DNA of 64,000 nt from positions 124,001 through 188,000 of the forward strand of contig WIXG01000041.1 of NCBI GenBank assembly GCA_009869945.1, in the 5' to 3' direction. The number at the start of each line of letters is the position of its first letter. Within the stretch, counting starts at the first letter, position 1. The position numbers and the translations under genes are program-made. Below are positions 36,901 through 50,400 of the stretch, in pieces. Below the pieces are notes generated by a model. It made no database searches. It was not told the DNA's origin and worked only from the letters and a program-made list of their open reading frames with translations. The stretch comes from Mesaphorura yosii. Its lineage: Eukaryota > Arthropoda > Collembola > Poduromorpha > Tullbergiidae.

Positions 36901-39900
36901 GGCTACAACACGCAAATATACTTAGCATCTGGAACGCTTATCAAGCAGAGTGCGGAGTGCGGTTGTCGTCGACTTCGTACGGGCGGACGTTGATCAATTT
37001 GCTTTGCACGTTGTCGAGTCAAGTGGAAGATGGTTTCTGCTGTTAACATGTCATCTTCACTTGCTGTGCGCTGTGCTCTTCCGAGTCGTCGTCTCCCATT
37101 ACCATTTTATATTATGTTGTTTTTAGCACTGTCGATTACTTTTGCGTACTCTTTCTGCAACACAGATCTGCAATCACGGTTTTCCCTCAGAGAACAACCG
37201 CACAACAAGACTTTCGTGTTTGGAATCCTCAACTCATTTCATATGCGGGTTATAAAAATCCCGACGGAACTATCACTGGAGATCCAAACAACGTCGAGTT
37301 AACGGAGGTAATGCGCTCGTTTCTTCCGCGTAAAATACGAATACGTACTCCTCATGATTTGGCTGACACGAAATATGGTTTAAAGTGTTTCCTTACTCGA
37401 CAACTTCATAAATCATCTAAATATTGTAATAATCACATTATTGGTGCTAAAAAGTATCTAAAAGTCGCTAAAATTCAAGGTGTGCTGCAGTCTCTCGATT
37501 AGAAAGACGGATGTTTCTGTTTCTAAGTCAATGTCTCGTCGAGCTCTCTGCTTCTTTTTAAATTTCATGTTTTTGGAAACAAAAAACAAATAACGCGCAC
37601 GCGAAAATAATATTTAAGAGCCGCACATTGACAGAACACATTCGACGGACCACGCAGAATGACAGAATAGCAGAGACAAGCAGAACGTGATACCTGATGA
37701 GAATCTCTGAGACCTTGATCTCGTTCGCGTTTTCCACCTCACAATTTCACTTCTATCACGCCACGGCCTCATGTGTGAAGAAACGTGGACTGAGAATAAA
37801 CAGTCGTGTGGGAAGGACAAGTTAATCATAAAATGGTCTCTGGTCGAAAGGGATGGCACGGCTTGAAAAGCCGCGCTCGCGCTTACAGCATAGAAAAATG
37901 CTGCAGTTCAAATTTAGAATTTAAATGTCCGAAGAAGTTGTAAAAAAGGAGAGAAGAATTTTTTATGTCACATGAAACTAATGCTGATTCCGAAATTAGT
38001 CCAGAGTCCAATTTACGAACTGCTGCCCATAAAAATTATTCCCAGAAGAATCTGATAGCTGAGACCATGTCAAATTTTATGCGTTTGGTCATTAAATTTG
38101 TCGTCAGTTCGTGCCGCTGATTCCTTGTCTCAAGCGTCGAATTCAAGTCGATTGATGTTTTTATTTTCAGGTGTGCGAGAAGCTCGGTTGGCAAGGTCAG
38201 CGCACAAAATGGGACGTCTTGCCGCTCGTCCTCTCCGCGAACGGAAACGACCCGGACATCTTTGAGATTCCACCTGAGCTCATTCTGGAAGTCCGGATCA
38301 CTCATCCCGAGTAAGCCGAGATTCGGATAGAGACTTCGGATTCAAATTAGCATAATCAGGATCGACCTACTTTAAATTGTCAGGAGCTCGTTAGCCGAGA
38401 TGACGATCTCAGAATTTGAATGCGTAATTTCTTGACGATACACGGTGAGATTACGGCGGCTGTTAGCTTTGATAAAGCACAAAGACAAGAGTAATCGATA
38501 ATCCAATGCTGTACGCGACGGCACGGGGAAGAGGCCCATGAATTCCTTTTATTGCCGATACCGTTGACGCGATGGGGAATTTGAGACATAAAAATCCTTA
38601 CAGCATGCAGCAACAGAGCGAGGAACTGATTTGCTAAAGTGAATTTGAAACAAAAGTTTAGAGTTTTGTGACGGAGGGAAAGTCGGTGAATTTGCAAATG
38701 TCGGAAATTATATATTGAAATGAGCACAGGCTTGAGACTGAGACACGTCGTTGTCAGTTGACATAAACACTGATTTAATAGCTTTTCGCCGTCTGGCACG
38801 GAGGAACCCGGACACAGTTCGTGTCGTGTAAATTAGAGCGGGGCAAGGAAAAGTAATAAAATTAGAGTCAAATGTACACAAACGGGAAACGGGCCCGAAT
38901 AAGATACGAAGTACAAAATACGGTCTAGAAGAAGAATCGTGTCGTAAAAAGAATCGCATCGTGTCCGTTTCCATTATGCAGATATGAATGGCTCTCCGAA
39001 ATGGATCTTCGATGGTACGCGCTGCCAGCTGTCTCGGGCATGCTCTTCGACTGCGGTGGCCTGGAGTTTACTGGGGCACCATTCAATGGCTGGTACATGG
39101 GCACGGAAATTGGCTGCCGGGATCTGGGCGACGTCCACCGATACAACATGCTTGAGGTAAACAGACTGCGTCTTTCTTACTTTGTATCCCATACCAATTA
39201 TCGTGTGTGTACCGGTATTGCATGTAAGGTTAAGGTGGGTGCTCAATTATTCAAGGATTTGTTTACTACGCAGAAACGCAGAAAATAGCATGCGTATGGT
39301 GTATTAACGACTTTTGAGGGCTCAAATTAAAATTGAAGGCATTTCTGGTCTTATTACATGCCATGGCAAGAGATCGAGCCAGAGTAATGGGCGGCCAGGA
39401 AAGACGCAACACGTGGGAAACGGCGCAACACGTAAAGCGCCTTAGATTGGATTGACGGCTGTTGATGCTAATGTTTCCTAACTCGGTTACAAGGCGCTGG
39501 ATCATTTTGAGCGTTTTGCAATCTTGACAGGCCAATTTGAGCCTGAATATTAAACAGCTTCTTATTTACATCCCAAAAATATGGCTCAAGAGATTTCTGA
39601 AATATCAGACAAGATGAAGAGGCGTGAGAGTAAAATTAGATAATTTTATAGAGATTTAATGGAGATTGATGATCATACTTTTTAGTCGTAAGATTTCGAG
39701 ACACAGTTAGAAACCGCTCCTCATGTTACACGCTGTACGGTCACGGTTTTTTAGGAAGTGGCGACGAGGATGGGACTCGACACACGGAATCCGACGACGC
39801 TCTGGAAAGACAAGGCCATGGTTGAGCTTAACCTTGCAGTGCTGCACAGTTTCCAGGTGAGTGAGTCGTGACTGCAGGGTGTCTTCATTATCGTCCAGCG

Positions 39901-42900
39901 ACTAGTGGCTCCAACCCCGTCTCAACTTAACCTTGTCTTTTCGTACTGCAGCAAGAGGGCGTCACGATCGTAGACCACCACAGTGCGTCTGAGTCCTTCA
40001 TGAAGCACTACGAAAATGAGCTGAAGACGCGAGGCGGGTGTCCTGCCGACTGGGTCTGGATCGTGCCGCCAATGTCGGGCTCGGCGACGCCCGTGTTCCA
40101 CATGGAGATGGCCGTGTATCACCTGAAGCCCAGCTACGAGTATCAGGAACTTGCATGGCGGACCCACGTCTGGAAAAAGGGCCAGTCAGAGGTGGACGGA
40201 ATCGGCAAACGCGGAGTTCGGCGCAAATTTCATTTCAAAGAGATCGCGAGAGCTGTCAAATTCACGTCAAAACTTTTCGGCAAAGCCTTATCAAAGAGGA
40301 TCAAGGCAACGATCCTCTATGCGACCGAGACGGGCAAGTCCGAACTATTTGCGAGGAGATTAGGCGAAATACTGGGCCACGCTTTCAACGCGCAGGTAGG
40401 CGTCTGACGAAAATCCTTCTAGTCTTCTCTCTTCTGAGAGTATTCGTTTTGTAATTATGACGTCATGCATTGTGAAAGGTGTACCGAATGGACGAGTACG
40501 ATTTCATCAACATAGAGCACGAGACGCTAGTTCTCGTCGTCACGTCGACGTTTGGCAACGGAGATCCGCCAGAAAACGGCGAAGTAAGAACAAATTATTC
40601 GCACATTTTCCATTTGCTACTTTTCTAAGTCTGAATCAGCCAGTCAGTGTCTCACTTTGCCCCTTTCCCCTTTCACTTTCATTGCAGTCTTTCGCCAACA
40701 GTCTCTACGCGATGCGGATGAACCAGGGCTTTGGAGCGGATGACGAGTACAAGTGAGTGAAAGCAATTCACCGCAAATTCGCTGCAAACCATTTCCCATT
40801 TCAGCCGTGATTGACTGATTGCAAATTGGTGTTTAATTACTCTGCCGTGTTTCCAGCATGCAAAGTTCGAAATCCTTCATCAAAATGAACAGCCAACAGG
40901 ATTCAGTCACGTCAGCCGAGCGTAAATTTGACCGAAACGACTCGCTGCGTGGGAGTCAGCTGTCCGACATCATGTCGGACGACACACTCGGCCCACTGAA
41001 GAACATAACCTTCGCTGTCTTTGGACTCGGATCAAGCGCCTACCCCAATTTCGCTTCCTTCGGGCGTTACGTGGATAATCTTCTGGGCGAGCTTGGTGGA
41101 GAGCGACTCCTGAAGTTGACATGCGGGGACGAACTTAACGGGCAAGATCTCACGTTCAGGTCGTGGGCGACGGAAGTTTTCAAGGTAGGACAGCAGATTA
41201 GTTGTGTTTTAGAGTGACTAAATCCGTCAGCCTCGCCCCGTCTTGAGATTTCGATTTCGCGCATTTCGTTCACAAGGCAATGTAGTTTGATGTGTTGACT
41301 CGGGGCAAACCTCCGCGGCGGCTAACAAACTTAATTAACTCCGCAGCAAAGTGATCGGGCTTGTTTGGAAACTTGATTTATGTTGTTGACTCTCGAGCTG
41401 ACTAATAGAAAAAGTACACAAACCAAAGACGGGTTCCTTTCCGTGTGACCGTTGTTGAAATTCCACATGCCTTTAACTGTAACTTTGGAGTTTGTGTATT
41501 GCATAGGTGGCTTGCGACTCGTTTTGCTTGGATATCGACAACACGATGACGGAGTTTACGTCCGGGCTCCAAGAGGACTTCATCTCTCCGGAAACGATCC
41601 GCTTCACTCCGGCGTCCAAGGGTGCTGACGAAATGAGAGGTAAATTTTCGCCACCGTTAACCACGAGACAGATTAAACTTACAGTATTGTTCTTATTTTC
41701 AGCATTGTCCAAATTATTAGGCCGGAAATTGGCTCTTTACAATCTGATATCAAAAACAGACCTCCATGCAAAGGGCTCCAGGTAAAATGCATTGCTTGAA
41801 ATCGTAAGCAGTGCAGTGTCTTGATCACATTCACGTTCCGATTTTTGCAGTCGAGTGACGATAAATGTGGTGCTAAGAAAACAGTCCGACCCGCCCCTGG
41901 CGTACAGCGCCGGTGACCACATCGGAGTCCTCGCCAGTAACCGAACAGAACTCGTAGACTCGATTATGGACAGGCTGGTTAACAAACCGAAGATCGCCGA
42001 TCAGCCCGTGCAGCTTGAGAAGCTCGTGGAGAAGCACACGCCTATGGGCCTCCAGAAGCAGTGGAACCTCCACGAAAGGCTCCCCGTGCTGAGTCTCCGC
42101 CAGTTACTAACCAAATTCTTGGACATCACTACACCACCTCGGCCAGACATCCTGACGTACTTGTCACGGACGACAGAGAGTTCGTTGGAGAAGGAGGCTC
42201 TGACGAGACTGGCCGAGGACCCGGACGAGTACGAGCATTGGAAAAACTGGCTCTGGCCAGACTTAGCGACGGTGCTGCAGCTCTTCCCGGGCGTCAAACC
42301 CGACGCGGCGGTGATATGCGCCATGCTTCCTCCTCTGCAACCACGCTTCTACAGCGTCTCATCTTCCCCGATGGCGTTTCCCGATGAGGTGCACCTCACT
42401 GTTGCTGTCGTGACGTACCGAACAAAGGGCGGCGACGGTCCGATCCACTTCGGCGTGTGCTCCAACTACCTGCACAACGCCAGCCCGGGAACGGCGGTCC
42501 CTTGCTTTGTAAGAAGGTAAACTGACTGGCGACAGGTGATTTTGAAACTCTTCTCATGACTTGACATGCTTCCACTTCTTCTCAGGGCGCCTGGTTTCCA
42601 CATGCCATCTGATCTCAGTCGACCCATCGTGATGATTGGTCCCGGCACGGGAATAGCGCCGTTTCGCGGTTTCTGGCAGCAGCGGAAGGTCGTGACACCA
42701 TCCGATCCCATAGGAAAGAGCAAGCTGGGGCGACTCACACTCTTCTTCGGTTGTCAGACGAAGGAGATGATTCTCTACCGATCGGAGCTCGAAGACCTGA
42801 AGAAAATCGGCACATTCAGTGATATTTATTTGGCTCTTTCGAGAGAACCGAAAATCAAAAAGGTGACATCTTTGCCTCATGCCAGCAAGTCATTGGCAGG

Positions 42901-43368
42901 CTCAACCAAGTGCATGCTTTGTTTTCAGACATATGTGCAAGACTTACTGATTCGGGAGGGCGAGAGCATGGCGAATCAGATCCTGAAGCAGGGCGGCCAC
43001 GTGTACGTGTGCGGAGACTGCACCATGGCGGAGGACGTGTACCAGACACTGAAGGTGATTGTGCAGGAGCACGGCCAGATGAATGACACGGAGGTGGAGA
43101 ATTACATGCTCTCCCTCAGGGTACGCGGCGCATTAATATTAAATTACCCGTTTTGTATGACAACTCAATGGACTGCCATGCCATTCATAAAAATTTCAAG
43201 CTGTCTCTTTTCTTCTCGCAGGATGACAATCGATATCACGAAGACATATTTGGAATCACGCACCGAACGGCCGAAGTCGTTGAGAAAGTGCGGAGGACTG
43301 CTCTAACGAGAATCGAATCTAATTATGCCATTAGTCAAGCAAATTCTCCGACAGCAGTCACGGCGTAG
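27940..43368 (+). CDS. NOS: Nitric oxide synthase, Ca2+/calmodulin-dependent type, 18 coding exons
   Basis: Oxidises L-arginine to citrulline and NO with NADPH and O2. Exons: 27940-29172, 34379-34521, 36239-36401, 36498-36589, 37166-37307, 38171-38310, 38982-39156, 39755-39856, 39952-40395, 40479-40583, 40688-40752, 40857-41184, 41507-41639, 41703-41781, 41851-42516, 42586-42862, 42929-43120, 43222-43368; all phases agree, giving 1,541 residues. Seen: dimer zinc cysteines C415/C420 (CTDEVC); haem ligand C503 (RCIGRIQW); substrate Glu680 (GWYMGTEIG); basic calmodulin-binding helix about 820-848; FMN start YATETGKSE; a 40-50-residue FMN-domain insert (exon 12) like the autoinhibitory loop of constitutive [12 protein letters not shown] (FAD) and [12 protein letters not shown] (NADPH). 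The first about 400 residues are Ser/Gly-rich, without a PDZ domain. ATG 28174 is an alternative start (1,463 residues). The intron after exon 4 is GC-AG. Confidence 0.96.
29173..34378 (+). other. NOS first coding intron (5.2 kb)
   Basis: Mostly A/T-rich, with no element or RNA gene recognised. It holds one coding-like segment at 31312-31440, described separately. Intron length is far above that of the others in the gene, which fits a regulatory or alternative-promoter intron. Confidence 0.4.
31312..31440 (+). CDS. Candidate alternative first coding exon of NOS (or small independent gene)
   Basis: An ATG opens 43 codons ([20 protein letters not shown] at the start) ending TETIAE|GTGAAG, a usable donor in phase 0. 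NOS exon 2 starts in phase 0 (KTRCTDEVC), so a direct splice would give a shorter NOS of about 1,173 residues without the Ser-rich N-terminus. Third positions are mostly G or C, like the NOS exons and unlike the surrounding intron. Read through without splicing, the frame ends at 31512 as a 66-residue protein. No transcript evidence is available; I put it forward as a hypothesis. Confidence 0.3.
34522..36238 (+). other. NOS second coding intron (1.7 kb)
   Basis: No exon, RNA gene or element recognised. Other NOS introns longer than 300 bases (36590-37165, 37308-38170, 38311-38981, 39157-39754, 41185-41506) likewise show nothing beyond A/T-rich sequence. Confidence 0.4.
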
Positions 43369-44359
43369 AACAGCGGCGGCCGTGCGAAAGGGCAAATGCA
43401 ACAGCAAAGATCGAAAGACTGTAAGCCGCAAGTTGCTTTTTCGTTCACCCTTCTGCGCTGGTTGCTAACTGATACTGATACGTATTCTATTTTGCAGATC
43501 ACAAGTCCGAAGCATTGTAAAATTACGTCACAAAGCTGAGGCTGTGAAATGAGGAAAGTTCACAACCATTCCAATCCACTTTTTACTGAATTATAAACTT
43601 ACTTGCTACTTTTTACTTATACTTGAAACTATTTTAAAATCAAATTCTCTATTCGACAATTTCTTGCGTGTCCTCGCAGAACCCAGCAACTTTTATTTAA
43701 CAATATTCCCGATCAGATTCCCTTTTTAACCCTCTGCACAAAGCGCAAGGCCTAATCTAGACGTAAACGCATTACGACAGAATCGTTATCTTTACTCTTT
43801 TCCAATGTGTCGTCGAGCAGTAGCAGCAGCAGTAGCGTAGCGTAGCTAGAAGTTTGTTAAATGTTAAATGCTAGTCGCTTGTTTATAGGTAATCTTGTTC
43901 GTTGTTCTCAGAGAATTGAAAAATAAGATTTCATTTCACTATTCTTGTTCACACGTCTTTCAAGTCTACAACTGCAAAATTGAACCCTGTACCCCAATCT
44001 TTCCCTCCTCCTTCGTCTCCTAATTGATAATCTTGTACTTGTACTACTAAATTTGGCGAGGCGCGTGTGGAATCGTGAACATTTGATTCGAGTTTATGAC
44101 TTGATATCGATATGCTACCGATAAGTTTAGAATTTACGTCTCGGATATATACATATTTATAATTCTATGGAAATTATACGTTCTAAGATAATCATTAATT
44201 GTTTCAAGCTTGAACCTTATCTTTCCAACTTATTCGAGTCACAATGTTTACTGTCATGTCATGTCAAAGATTGTATCTTTAAAATTGTCACTGCAAGAAT
44301 GCATAATTAAAGAAATACCCGCTTGTTGTATGTTGAATTGTTCCAAATATACAAGGCAG
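43369..44359. other. NOS 3' untranslated region and convergent intergenic sequence
   Basis: Follows the NOS stop codon. A plus-strand ATTAAA at 44306-44311 is a possible NOS poly(A) signal and lies within about 55 bases of the huntingtin AATAAA on the other strand, so the two 3' ends may meet or overlap. There may be an intron in the 3' UTR (donor-like sequence near 43420, acceptor-like TTTTGCAG near 43498). No gene seen. Confidence 0.4.
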
Positions 44360-44365
44360 TTTATT
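44360..44365 (-). terminator. Huntingtin poly(A) signal AATAAA
   Basis: The plus strand reads TTTATT, so the minus strand has AATAAA about 100 bases beyond the huntingtin TGA at 44469-44467, at the expected distance for a short 3' UTR. Confidence 0.55.
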
Positions 44366-44466
44366 TCGTGTGGTAAAAGTATGAGCCACAGGTACAGATT
44401 CATTCAATTTGGTAAAACACTAGAAGATCAGTTCAGTCAGCGAGCGGTGGAGGCGGGCTCCAGTGT

Positions 44467-47400
44467 TCATGCACTCATAAGGTCCAGAAGAAATTCATAT
44501 GGTGATTCTTCATTTTTGATTGGTCGGCGAAGAAGTTCCAAGAACTTCTCCTGTTCACCCGGACTCACCTGAAATTAAGAATTTACAAGGCATAATCAAT
44601 TGGACCAAAATCGAAAAACTCAGGATAATTTCTAATCAAAGTCCATTTACGGATCTGTAATAATCCAGTGCCACATGCACAAAGAGCTTTTTCGTTTCCC
44701 AGTCTCCCCTTCTGAGTTCTGCAAAAGGCAAGAGCTTCTGGATCTCTGGATTCTTTGAAATTCCAACGAAGAAGAGTGTCAAGTTCCTAATTGTTCGTGC
44801 AATGTCTGAACCAGACATGAAGTTAGGAATGCTCGACTTTATCCATTCAGCTACCATCGTCACTTCTTCTTGTCGTTCTCGTGCTTTCTCAAAAATCTGT
44901 AATATAAAGTCAGAAAGTTGTCAGTATACATCACAATGAGCGCACCAAAGAGAATAATCTTAATTCACCTGTGTAATGATGGGTGCCATCAGCTCTGGCG
45001 ACTTCTGCTGCGGGAGAAGAAATTCTGATATCACTCTATTTAGAATTTCGAAAGGGGGCAAGAAATCTCGTATGATGAATGGTAACACTTTAGAAACCAC
45101 GAGTCCATTGAATCTTTTTCCAGATTTAAGACTAAAAAAAAACATTCTAAGTAATCGCAAATTGTAATACTTGCAAGATCGTTTCTGTATCGTCACCAAC
45201 ATTTGGAACAATGTTTCACATCTCTCCTTCATCTGCATCAACACTTCCGGATCTGGCTCAGCTGTGCCATACGAGTTTTTGAAGTCTAAATGTAAAAATT
45301 AGCATTTAAGGTCAATCAATCAATGGAGCCGAGCTGGGCAATTAGCCAATTACGCACCAGTATAGAACATGGAGGTAAATAATTTTATGGTTTCAAAGAA
45401 TATTGCCATATTCGGAGTTTTCATCACATCGATCACAAGACGTCCTATTTTGACTTTAGCTTCTGACTTCAGAACGCCCAACAGCATAGCTTGCTTGAGA
45501 TTCTGTAGCATTGAGATGATGTTAAATATTCCTCAGGATAAGAAATTATTCAGTGACTAATACCTTTAACACTAGTCGACGAACAGAAACGAATGCTCTG
45601 TTCAGAGGACTCAACACCGTAAAAACGAGCCCTATCAAGTCCTTTTCTAATTTTTCGTACTCCGGTGTGTCAGACGGTCCATAAATCCAAATGAACAACA
45701 GCAGTTCCCAACTGCAGTACAAACGACTTTCAGATGGAAGCATCCTGAAAAGAAGTGGTAGAATTAGTAAAATGCTTTAGAAAATCTAAACCTAGTGTGT
45801 TTCTTGGTTACAACGCTTACCCATCTGCTGGCTCAAGATTCTTCATAAGATGAGGGATGACTAGATTGATTACTGTCGTCGAACTGGGATTTGATTTTAA
45901 GTAAACTAGCGCGCTCCTTAAAGCCATGTTTGACACGTTAACATATTGACTTGAAAACGCATCTTCCAATATCACACTGATGCTGCCAGTAAATTCAGCT
46001 TCCTAAAATTCATGGAAAGGGTCAGGGCATAAGAGGTATGCTAAAATAAGTATTCCACGCACTGGAATGTCCAAATTTGCGGCAGATATTAAGATCCCGT
46101 GAATCAAATGCGGCCAGATGCATTCATCATCCTTTTCGAGCCCTTTGTAAAGTTTCAGGCAGGCGTTGTATAACCACTGATAATGTTGAGAATCGTCAGA
46201 ATAATCGGACAATCTCACAAATGCATGCATGAGCTCCGTTGATATTATTAACGGTGGTGGCTTCTGCAAGTCGTAAAATTATTGTTAGTTGGTGGTACAA
46301 ACAACACAAATACTTAAACTTCTCCCAATGCGCATCGTACCTCAGCCACCAACCATCCGCTGAAAAACTCAAAGAATGAGCACACAAATGATTTCACATC
46401 AACATTATACTTGTTTTGAATGTCTTTTGAAGACTGGCTGGTCCTGCATAAGAAATAATAATCATCAAAGTATAAATGATTGAAGAGAGTGTATTAGCAT
46501 TTTAACTTACGGTTCTGAAATCTTGAAATTCTTACACAAGTCAGGTTCGAGGTCTTCTAAAGCCAGGTCGATTTTCTTCAAGCTCTTAACCCTGATATTC
46601 ATTATAAGGATACGTTTAAGCCCCGCTTGCTGGCCATTGGTAATAATGTGCTGAACTTACAAGTCGTCAGTCTTGTCTTCAGTCTTGTACTCAATTTGGA
46701 CAGAATGGTCCAACATCATCATTACGGCTCTAATTCCAATGATAACAATCTGTACACAGCAAACCACGGTCAAACGATATACTGGTTAATTTTACGGATG
46801 GATTCCATTATTCAGCTAAACAATTACCTCCTCCTGGTATCCATCCTTGTCTTCGTAAGAATTTATCGCCCATAGCAAATTTGTCCACGTTTCTTCGAAA
46901 CGTTGCTTACTTCCAATGCCATATAATTTTAGCCTGTAGCAGTTCACACATGTTAGAAACGTTTATAGCAAATGCATTTAAACAAACATAATTTTCCTTA
47001 GCCAATTACATTTGCGCATGCTTTACAAGGCCATCCCTATCATTTTGAAATGCACGAATAGGTACAAATGGCCGCTTCAAAAAGTCATCGAAGGTGATTC
47101 TCTTCTCCGACTTAGTTTCAAGATGTGACATTAGTATCGTAGAATTCAGCACATCACACCGTGCGAGGCCACGAACAGCCTTCCTGTAATATTTATTATT
47201 AACAATAAAGAACATCTTGCTTCAAAAACTACTATGCGTTCATGAATGTGACTTACAAAAGCAATTCTAAAAGTTGTTGATTAGCCTGTTCTCCTTTCTG
47301 GGGCGAAGTGACAAAATCCGCGAGTTGATTGAATAGACGCATTGTCAAAATGCAGTAGTCATCTTTCGTAATCGGGTTAGCTAAAAATAAGACGAGAGCA

Positions 47401-50400
47401 TAATTATAGTTTTAAATCTATCCACCACCCGTCACTAATTAATAATTCTTCTAACCGTATTCACAATGTGAAATGTCCGAGTTTTGTAAATTCATAATAT
47501 GTCTGAATATAACATCCAACGAAAAGGCACAACTGAGCCAAACATCCACGTTTTCGGAAGCATTGAAATCACGCATGAAGTCCAGATCTTCTAAGACTTC
47601 ACCAACAAATTCAAGGAAGGTCCGAAGAACATTAATTGTCACATCTATTGACGTCCTTATTTTTGCACGCATGAGCTGAAATTCAATCAATCATGTGAAC
47701 CTGTCTTTTGCATATTACATTGTATATACCATCTTGGTTAGCAGCGTACTCACAAATAAAAAATAGGCCAACACACTCGGAGTCATAAGGTTTTCCATTT
47801 CATACTTAAAATCGTCCGGCTTTTCTACTTGCGACAGGAGAGCCTTAAGTTTGAATATTCCTTCCAGACTCTCGCACAAATTTAGAGGATTAATTTCACT
47901 TTTCTTTCGTCGGTTGAGCTGTTTTTGCTCCGACACGTACAAATCTTGGTCTTTTCCCGAATTCTCCTATAAATAGAAAGTGAAATGGAATATGCAAGTA
48001 CACAAACAGCGACTTCGGGACCTCTTACAGTAGCACAGCTTAGTGTTCGTCGGCCGTATAACTTCATAACGGAGAGAATATAATCGAACGCAGCCACCGC
48101 TATTGGCCATTCGGTCTTGAGATCCTGTCGCTTATCGCACATGAGCTTGATGAGGTCAGACGAATTTATTGTACCCTAAAAATTAGTGTGCCATGAAAAT
48201 TGCGAGCTTGTGATTTTTCAAACAAAATATTTAAGTGCCGGCGTCAACTTACTTGCAGAACTAATTTGCGAATGTAATGAAATACAAAAGGAGTAACCGC
48301 ATGGTTGAATTCCTTATTTTGGAAAAATGTCTTTATAGATTCGTAGGGAAGCGAATTCAGCATTTTAACCAAAGCAAAGCCTTCAGATGAAGATTGTATT
48401 TCCTGTGTGCACCTGCAATCATTGAAGCAGGAATTAGGGAACCCTTTTTTATCGCTTGAAATTCTTTGGCCGTACCAAAAGTAAATTGGTTTGTCCCCAA
48501 ATCGCTGCACCTCATCAGGTTCGAACAACGAATACTTCTTTCTATCTTCATTACTGGCTTCCAAGAGTTTACAGATAGCCACAAGCCGAGGAAAACTAAA
48601 AAAACGAGAAGTTTAAATTATTTCCGTATGGCAAGGAAGGAGATCAGACGACGCACAACGTAAACAACGTACCGGGTAATATTTCTCGGCTCGGAAACGA
48701 AGTCCTTTAAAGTTTCAAGCTCCTTCGGCTTTAGATAGCTGTCCCCTTGTGCTATCATTTGATCAAATATTGACGACGCGTAGTGACTGATTTGAAGTGT
48801 GATAAACGGTACAGAAGGCGTTTTCAGCAGTTTTAACCACAGAACTCCAATTTCATGTTGCGGTGCGAACCTTAAATTCTTCACAATGTCCATGAAAGCT
48901 ATATATTCGTTCTATAAGAAAGGAAGGGAAGGGCAGTTATTAAATATTCTAGAATAATATCGAATTCCTTGTTTTCTAAGGCTTCTCACCAGATCAAAAT
49001 GAACGGCCGCCTCACTTAGCTCATGTTCCTTCCCACGGTAGAGCGGCTCACAATTCTGTTCGCGCAAACTTTTAAGGAAACGCTTCACCAGCCTTGTGGA
49101 AGCCAAAGATGTCAAAATTTCCTGTTTGTGCTTCACGAGATAATGGACCATGAATTTCTGATCGTGAGACTTTTGCTAGAATGTAATCAGGAAGATTATG
49201 ACAGCAATGACTTAGATTTGCAGTTTGCTTTTGTATGTACCAACCAGATTAATAATATCACAAGCCACGACTCGGGTGATAAATTCTTTTTCCAAATCTT
49301 TTCTGCGACCGGGAGGAGAATAGCAAATATCGAGTAGTTTCTCTTCCTTTTCCGTTACCTCCATTGCATGCAGAAAATTGACCATTTCCTTTCTAAGAAA
49401 CGGAAATCGCACACTCAATTCAACTATCGTGAAGATGCACGTCTCGAGCGACTTCAACCATTGGTCACGCCATTCACCAAACTTTGTTTCAATATCCCCT
49501 TTCTTGCTACCAGCTTCAAACTCTTTGACTGAAAAATAAGCAAAGCAAATGTAGACTTATTACCAAGCTGTGGACCCGACTTGTTTACCAGGTTTTGGCT
49601 TAAAAGCTCAAATCACTTACCTGATTTGGAAAGTTTTATGGAAATTTGAATAAAGTCCTTTAACAGACCGGCAGTAAAATCTGCCTGAACAATGTCGGTA
49701 TATGGAAACAATTTAGTCACATTTTCCCAAACACGGTCCCATATCTCGATGATCCTGTTACGTAGAAGAGATTATGTTCAAGTTCAGCGAAATACCGACA
49801 TTTCAACACAAGTATCGTGGAAATGTTTTACTAACGTCAGAGGAAAATCTGGGGGTATGATAGCTGGATGTTTAATGAGCATGACACAATTGTATATGGC
49901 ACACATTATCATCAGCTGAAGCTCTCCGCTGTTTGAGTTCTAAATAAACATGAGAATTTCATCATGATAATTGCATTCAACTTTACACTAAATGTACCTA
50001 ACCAACTTACGTCAAAATGTAATGATTTCTGCAAAAACTGGTGTATTTCTGCCACGGATGGCAATGCCTTATCGACACAGCATGACAATATAGCGAGAAC
50101 ACACTCGTGCTGAACTCGTTTGCGTGGTACCAATTTGGAATCAATTAAGCTGGCAATCAGTTTGGTAATGAGTTGGTTGCATTCTCTGACTACTTCTAAG
50201 TCAGCATCAATTTTAGAGCACTGGACGTACAGCAGCACTAACGGTAACGCCTGAAATGTGTTGATATGTGAGAATACGTTTGAACAAACTTCAGGATTTC
50301 AAAGGAAAGGTCGCTGCAAACAAACCTGAATTTCAGGAATGAAGTCCAACAACAACGGAAAGGTTTTCCTTTTCATCATGTACAAAGAAGTTCCCTCTGA

